The notes under the pieces are model-generated. The model had not been told where the DNA came from. It was given only the letters and a program-made list of their open reading frames with translations, and searched no databases. Below are positions 33,293 to 37,433 of a stretch of DNA of 37,433 nucleotides, piece by piece. This DNA comes from Shewanella sp. MBTL60-007. GTDB taxonomy: Bacteria; Pseudomonadota; Gammaproteobacteria; Enterobacterales; Shewanellaceae. A program made the translations under genes and the position numbers. The stretch lies in the NCBI RefSeq assembly GCF_019654915.1, contig NZ_BPET01000060.1, positions 1 through 37,433 of the forward strand, in the 5' to 3' direction. Position 1 is the stretch's first letter. Each line of letters begins with the position of its first letter.

Positions 33293-34014
33293 GCAGGGTA
33301 AAGCTAAGACGAACGGCCTACGGTTTTACGGAACGCTGCGCTTACGGAAAAGAAAGAGCCTAGGAAAGGCTAAGAAAGATCCTAGGGAAAGCCAAGACGG
33401 AAAAGCTAAGAAAGAGCTAAGAAGCGGCAAGGGTGTGCTTTTGGTCTTTGCTTTTCCTAGCAGGGCGCAGCCCGTCCTAGAAGCGCAGCGCTCTAAGATC
33501 TAGGGTAAGCCAAGACGGAAAAGCCGGAAAAGCCGGAAAAGCCGGAAAAGCTAAGAAAGAGCTAAGAAACGGCAAGGGTGTGCTTTTGGTCTTTGCTGTT
33601 CCTAGCAGGGCGCAGCCCGTCCTAGAAGCGCAGCGCTCTAAGATCTAGGGTAAGCCAAGACGGAAAAGCCGGAAAAGCCGGAAAAGCCGGAAAAGCCGGA
33701 AAAGCTAAGAAAGAGCTAAGAAGCGGCAAGGGTGTGCTTTTTGCCTTTGCTGTTCCTAGCAGGGCGCAGCCCGTCCTAGAAGCGCAGCGTCCTAGGATCT
33801 AGGAAAAGCTGAGAAAGGTACTAGGCCCTAGGGAAAGCCAAGACGGAAAAGCCGGAAAAGCCGGAAAAGCTAAGAAAGAGCTAAGAAACGGCAAGGGTGT
33901 GCTTTTGGTCTTTGCTGTTCCTAGCAGGGCGTAGCCCGTCCTAGAAGCGCAGCGTCCTAGAATCTAGGTCCTTCTTTTAATAGAACCTAGTTCCTTCTTT
34001 TAGTACCTTCTTTA
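33293..34014. repeat. Nested intergenic repeat array
   Basis: Four related units begin at about 33401, 33546, 33700 and 33865, giving periods of 145, 154 and 165 bases. Each contains CTAAGAAAGAGCTAAGAA, a GTGTGCTTTT stretch, the hairpin GGGC-GCA-GCCC (GTA in the last copy) flanked by CCTAG words, and AGCGCAGCG. Between units the 9-bp repeat GGAAAAGCC occurs in different numbers, which explains most of the length variation. No gene, tRNA or transposase is present. The array ends 5 bases or fewer before the LysR stop. Confidence 0.9.
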
Positions 34015-34947
34015 TTAAAGATTTTGCGGCGTCTGTGACAGTAACTCTTTGATCGCATTTGCTATCTCTTCACGCAGCCACTTCTGTGCCTTATCTTGAT
34101 CGCAGCGCGAATGCCAGAACAGGTTGTAGTCTAGACTTTGCAGCTTAAATGGCAGTGGCTTCACTTTCAGTTTATGTCGCTGAGCAGCCATTTCAGCCAT
34201 CCCTTCCGGTAGAGTAATAATCAGTGGGTTAACCGATAACAGTGCTAGCGCTGTATCTAAGTGCGGGGTTCTCAATAGCTCAGTGCGCGGTGGGTATTGG
34301 CTAATCGCATCATCGAGCAATGCCTTTACTCCATCGCTAATCGCAATCGTTGCATGAGGGTAGTGCAAATAATCTTCTAGAGTGATATCGCTATTAGCCA
34401 GCGGATGGTTAGGTGACAGTAAGCAGCTGACTCCCACCTTGCCGAGAAAGGTCTGCTGTAAATTTCCGGTTTGGCCAATGGCGCGGCAGATAGCCATATC
34501 TGCGCCTTTTACGCTGAGCTGCGCCTGTAATTCTTTCTGTTGTACGGGCACAATCTCAAGTCGGATTTGTGGTGCTTGTTGATAAATACTAGGCAGAATA
34601 AAAGGGATTAACGCCTGCATAGCATAATCGGTCACCGCGATAGAAAATTGCTGCTGACACTCTTCAGGCACAAAGGCTTTAGGGGTGAGCAACTCAATCA
34701 GTTGTCCTGTGGGTTGGCGTAACTGTTGATAGCACTCTAATGCAAACGAAGTTGGCACGAGTTGCTGACCAACACGAGAAAATAGCGGATCGTCGAGCAT
34801 CTCCCTAAGGCGCGCGAGAATGCGGCTGGTGGCAGATTGGCTGAGGTGTAAACGCTTAGCCGCTTGGGTGACGCTACGCTCTTCGACCAAGATCTGTAGA
34901 GCGATCAACAGGCTTAGATCTTGGCGGTAGATCTCTTCTAATTCCAT
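34015..34947 (-). CDS. LysR-family regulator, divergent from flavin reductase
   Basis: This 310-residue protein has the LysR winged helix-turn-helix: DLSLLIALQILVEERSVTQAA, then LHLSQSATSRILARLR at about residues 33-48. The effector domain follows, with the C-terminal FWHSRCDQDKAQKWLREEI. AAGGA precedes the ATG. The divergent genes encode a periplasmic flavin reductase and its tetraheme cytochrome 490 bases away, with operator-like palindromes between. It is therefore the best candidate for their regulator, and the reductase substrate or a related acid may be its effector. This assignment rests on position only. Confidence 0.87.
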   Translation of the reverse strand: MELEEIYRQDLSLLIALQILVEERSVTQAAKRLHLSQSATSRILARLREMLDDPLFSRVGQQLVPTSFALECYQQLRQPTGQLIELLTPKAFVPEECQQQFSIAVTDYAMQALIPFILPSIYQQAPQIRLEIVPVQQKELQAQLSVKGADMAICRAIGQTGNLQQTFLGKVGVSCLLSPNHPLANSDITLEDYLHYPHATIAISDGVKALLDDAISQYPPRTELLRTPHLDTALALLSVNPLIITLPEGMAEMAAQRHKLKVKPLPFKLQSLDYNLFWHSRCDQDKAQKWLREEIANAIKELLSQTPQNL

Positions 34948-35261
34948 AAAATCCTTGGCTTAGCAACATCAGCGTTATTCGCTGCTTTAATGAGACTTAT
35001 TTAAGCTTACTCACATAATGATGGCATAGAAGTCTGTAGGCCGAAAATATTATCCAAGAATATTTTAACAAGGGCGGTTAGTGGCGAGTTTGTTAAATAG
35101 CCTATTTGTTACAATAGGTTAACTTTTTTGGCTCTGTTCCGAAAAAGGGCCTTCTGTGTCGCCTAGTTTGTGCTATCTGGCTAATCGAGTAAATCAAATA
35201 AAACAGTGCTAAGTCAGATGTGTATTGCGATTGTTGATTGATAGTTTGCTATCTGTCAGCG

Positions 35262-35279
35262 TTTGGAATCGATTCCAAA
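35262..35279. promoter_or_regulatory. Perfect 18-bp palindromic operator O1
   Basis: TTTGGAATCGATTCCAAA reads identically on both strands. A related site lies 115 bases downstream (O2). The symmetry with a central CG suggests a dimeric helix-turn-helix regulator, either the divergent LysR or an unlinked LacI/other-family protein. Confidence 0.75.
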
Positions 35280-35376
35280 ATACTCCTAAAGTAGTAAAAA
35301 ATTCAAACATTGGATCTAGCTTTGAGTTTGCGGATGTTATTTTATTGTTTCTTGGAAACCTTTGTTTAACTCCCGT

Positions 35377-35394
35377 TTTGGAACTCATTCCAGC
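35377..35394. promoter_or_regulatory. Imperfect second operator-like site O2
   Basis: TTTGGAACTCATTCCAGC matches 13 of 18 positions of the perfect site, retaining TTTGGAA and ATTCCA. It is centred 52 bases upstream of the flavoprotein start, while the first site is centred 167 bases upstream. The 115-base separation (about 11 helical turns) would allow looping. The remaining sequence between the divergent genes holds GATAG-N4-CTATC at 35240-35253 and is otherwise AT-rich. Confidence 0.6.
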
Positions 35395-35437
35395 CCTATG
35401 ATTATTGCGTCTAATAAAACTAATAGGGTGATGACAG

Positions 35438-36958
35438 ATGAGCAATAAAGATCTGCTAGGACGCCGTAATTTCATTAAAGGATTCGGAGCTGCAGCAGGT
35501 GTCGCGATGGCTGCACCAGCACTGGCCGTATCTGAGAAAGCGGATGGCGTAAAATGGGACAAAGAAGTTGAAGTCCTAATTATCGGTTCGGGTTTTGCGG
35601 GATTGGCGGCGGCGATTGAAGCCACGCGTAAAGGCGCAAAAGACGTACATATCTTTGAGAAGATGTCGTATTTTGGCGGAAACTCTGCAATCAATGGTGG
35701 CCTATTTGCAGCACCTGGTACGCCGATGCAGAAGCAAGAAGGCGTTAAAGATTCTGTTGAGCGTATGGTTAACGATCAGCTGAAGTCAGGTCGTGGTATT
35801 GCTGACGAAGCGTTACTTCGTCATGTTGCCGAGCATGCGGTTGAAGCACTGCAGATGACATTAGATGCGGGTTCTGAATACCACCCTTATCTACAGCAGT
35901 TAGGTGGTCACTCAGTGGCGCGTACCTACCAAACCACAGTGAGCTGTGGTGCGGGTATCACTCAGCCTTTGTTACAAGAGTGTCGTAAGTTAGGCGTTCA
36001 TACCCATAACCGTGCTAAGTTCGAAGGCTTCTTAGTGGGTGATAAAGGCGAAGTGGTTGGCGTGAAAATGCGTCAGAACTATCACTTCGGTGAAGATCAA
36101 CCTGGCGATGTTATTAACATCCGCGCTAAGCGTGGCGTGATTATGGCTACAGGTGGTTTCGCGCAAAATGTTGATTTGCGCATGGCGCAAGATCCGACAC
36201 TGACATCTGAAGTCGGTTGCACTAACGCACCCGGTGCGACAGGTGAAGGTATGTACGAGATGTTCCGTCTCGGCGCTATTCCAGTGCATTTAGCACACAT
36301 CCAGTCTGGTCCTTGGGCGTCGCCAGATGAAGGTGGTTTTGGTTATGTGTCTAACTACTCAATCTACAATTTCCCGCATTCAATGGCAGTTAATCGTTTA
36401 ACGGGTAAGCGTTTCATGAATGAAATTGCTGACCGTAAGACTCGTGCCGATGCTGAACTTGCTTGCCGCGACGAGAAAGGTAACGCATTGCCACCTATCT
36501 TGATCACTAGCTACAAGGATTCTAAGAAGCATCCAAATACCAAGAAAGTGATCAAGTACAACGTGGGTTGGAAGTTCGATTCTGTTGAAGAGTTGGCTAA
36601 ACATTTTGATGTGCCATTAGAACCGCTTAAAGCACAAATTGCTGAGTACAACGAGTACGTTAAGACTGGTGATGATAAACAGTTTGGCAAGAACATGACC
36701 AAGGCTAAAGACAAGTACATTCAAGCACCATTTACCGTGGTTCGCTTATGGCCAAAGGTGCACTATTGCCAAGGTGGTGTGCAAGTCAACACTAAGGCCG
36801 AAGTTAAGGATAGCTTCACGGGTCAGTCAATTCCTGGGCTATATGCGGCAGGCGAGGTGTGTGGTGGTATTCATGGTGTGAGCCGTTTAGGTAGTTGCTC
36901 TATTCCTGAATGCATGGTGATGGGTATGACAGCTGCACGTAGTGTCATGAAAGCCTAA
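35438..36958 (+). CDS. Tat-exported FAD-dependent reductase (flavocytochrome c flavin subunit)
   Basis: This 506-residue protein has a twin-arginine signal (GRRNFIKGFGAAAGV) and a Rossmann FAD-binding motif, VLIIGSGFAGLAAAIEA, near residue 47. Further FccA/UrdA-family blocks are GGNSAINGG, ATGGFAQN, GKRFMNEIADR and GEVCGGIHGVSRLG. The NEIADR arginine matches the FccA proton-donating Arg402, and the GGIHG-x-x-R arginine matches Arg544. The position of fumarate-binding His365 reads HIQSGPWAS, and HHTMGG reads HYCQGG. So it is probably a periplasmic C=C reductase for a substrate other than fumarate. Unlike FccA it has no heme domain; the tetraheme protein is the next gene. AGGGTG precedes the ATG. 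Confidence 0.88.
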   Translation: MSNKDLLGRRNFIKGFGAAAGVAMAAPALAVSEKADGVKWDKEVEVLIIGSGFAGLAAAIEATRKGAKDVHIFEKMSYFGGNSAINGGLFAAPGTPMQKQEGVKDSVERMVNDQLKSGRGIADEALLRHVAEHAVEALQMTLDAGSEYHPYLQQLGGHSVARTYQTTVSCGAGITQPLLQECRKLGVHTHNRAKFEGFLVGDKGEVVGVKMRQNYHFGEDQPGDVINIRAKRGVIMATGGFAQNVDLRMAQDPTLTSEVGCTNAPGATGEGMYEMFRLGAIPVHLAHIQSGPWASPDEGGFGYVSNYSIYNFPHSMAVNRLTGKRFMNEIADRKTRADAELACRDEKGNALPPILITSYKDSKKHPNTKKVIKYNVGWKFDSVEELAKHFDVPLEPLKAQIAEYNEYVKTGDDKQFGKNMTKAKDKYIQAPFTVVRLWPKVHYCQGGVQVNTKAEVKDSFTGQSIPGLYAAGEVCGGIHGVSRLGSCSIPECMVMGMTAARSVMKA

Positions 36959-36986
36959 ATTTGCCAGATAATAAGAGGAATGAGCG

Positions 36987-37340
36987 ATGAGTAAATTAAA
37001 AGCGGTATTAGCGCTAACCTTGGGTTGCCTACTAACCTTATCAGCACAAGCTGTAGAAATACGTGACCACCATAAAGAAGTGATCGGAAAAGATTGTAAA
37101 ACATGTCATGACAATGGCATTAAGCAATTCCCATCGGATCAGGCTTGTTTACAATGTCATGATGTTGATGACTTAGCAGAGCAAACTGCACGTAGTGAAG
37201 AAGATAAGTGGCAGAATCCACATAACAACTTGCACTATGGCAAAGAGCTTCCTTGCCAAGAATGTCATAGCGAACATGGTACTAAGCAACCACTATGTAG
37301 CAACTGTCATACGTTTAAGTTTGATAAGTTTAAGAAGTAA
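36987..37340 (+). CDS. Tetraheme cytochrome c partner of flavin reductase
   Basis: The 117-residue precursor has a signal peptide (ending about AQA, residue 22) and four heme motifs: CKTCH, CLQCH, CQECH and CSNCH, with additional His residues for bis-His ligation. It corresponds to the detached N-terminal heme domain of flavocytochrome c. It should feed electrons, probably from CymA-type menaquinol oxidation, to the flavoprotein encoded 28 bases upstream. GAGGA precedes the ATG. Two terminators follow. The partnership is inferred from adjacency and from homology to fused FccA. Confidence 0.9.
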   Translation: MSKLKAVLALTLGCLLTLSAQAVEIRDHHKEVIGKDCKTCHDNGIKQFPSDQACLQCHDVDDLAEQTARSEEDKWQNPHNNLHYGKELPCQECHSEHGTKQPLCSNCHTFKFDKFKK

Positions 37341-37356
37341 CATTAACTCAATTATA

Positions 37357-37387
37357 TTTAGTGTGGTTTCATCTCAACCACACTAAA
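37357..37387 (+). terminator. Perfect 12-bp hairpin after tetraheme gene
   Basis: TTTAGTGTGGTT-N7-AACCACACTAAA, 16 bases past the stop. It has no T-run and is followed by a second, classic terminator, so it may protect the mRNA end. Confidence 0.75.
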
Positions 37388-37398
37388 TAATGAGTGCG

Positions 37399-37425
37399 GG
37401 CCATAATTAAGTTATGGCCTTTTTT
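37399..37425 (+). terminator. Intrinsic terminator of reductase operon
   Basis: GGCCATAA-TTAAG-TTATGGCC followed by six T is a classic intrinsic terminator, closing the flavoprotein and tetraheme operon. Confidence 0.92.
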
Positions 37426-37433
37426 CCCTGCAT

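Noticed and set aside
33401..33967. CRISPR array
   Set aside because: Repeats are long and contiguous with short internal repeats; there are no unique spacers of constant length and no cas genes.
35209..35694. Minus-strand frame across the flavoprotein start
   Set aside because: It is antisense to a clearly coding sequence and to the regulatory region, with no recognisable domain.

Overview
The window looks like chromosomal DNA of a marine Shewanella-type gammaproteobacterium. This rests on several small CxxCH multiheme cytochromes, a Tat-exported fumarate-reductase-like flavoprotein with a separate tetraheme cytochrome, an FNR/EtrA-like box, paired M16 peptidases, LysR regulators and a YadA-type trimeric adhesin. 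The genus is an inference from gene content; no rRNA or other phylogenetic marker is present. About 32 intact genes, one possible gene remnant and several unusual repeat regions were found.

Layout. (1) 0.2-3.2 kb: an anaerobic electron-transfer locus, with a membrane-anchored protein of unknown role, then a pentaheme NrfB-like cytochrome, an NrfC-like 4x[4Fe-4S] protein, an NrfD-like quinol-oxidising membrane protein and a small tetraheme cytochrome resembling the heme domain of flavocytochrome c. No catalytic reductase is present. (2) 3.4-8.8 kb: housekeeping and unknown genes (TerB-like, DUF2780, YciC-like membrane protein, Sel1-repeat protein, DUF885 peptidase-like protein with a 9-bp tandem repeat, small membrane protein). 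(3) 9.0-13.3 kb: LysR divergent from a Bcr/CflA drug exporter, an outer-membrane barrel protein with a structured leader, and a TapT-like DTW-domain tRNA-modifying enzyme. (4) 13.5-18.8 kb: a PAS-GGDEF-EAL protein and a PilZ protein (c-di-GMP turnover and sensing) flank a secreted coiled-coil protein, a methyltransferase and a secreted HExxH metallopeptidase-like protein. (5) 19.1-25.2 kb: an M16 peptidase pair, a trimeric autotransporter adhesin bracketed by two related terminator-containing elements, and TrmL.

(6) 25.4-27.9 kb: a third-type LysR gene, followed by 1.5 kb with no intact gene. That stretch holds a possible degraded reading frame, a candidate structured RNA ending in a perfect terminator, a chain of hairpins, and two copies of a 193-bp palindrome-rich repeat. 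(7) 27.9-33.3 kb: yjjW and yjjI (glycyl-radical activase and glycyl-radical enzyme of unknown substrate), an AldB-like aldehyde dehydrogenase and the acrylyl-CoA reductase AcuI. (8) 33.3-34.0 kb: a nested repeat array in which 9-bp repeats sit inside 145-165-bp repeats. (9) 34.0-37.4 kb: a LysR regulator divergent from a periplasmic flavin reductase and its tetraheme partner. Two copies of an 18-bp palindromic operator-like site lie in between.

The most interesting parts are the split flavocytochrome, whose fumarate-binding residues are only partly kept; its palindromic operators; the orphan NrfBCD-plus-tetraheme module; and the repeat-rich intergenic regions. All functions are inferred from sequence motifs recognised by eye. 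No database search or structure prediction was run.
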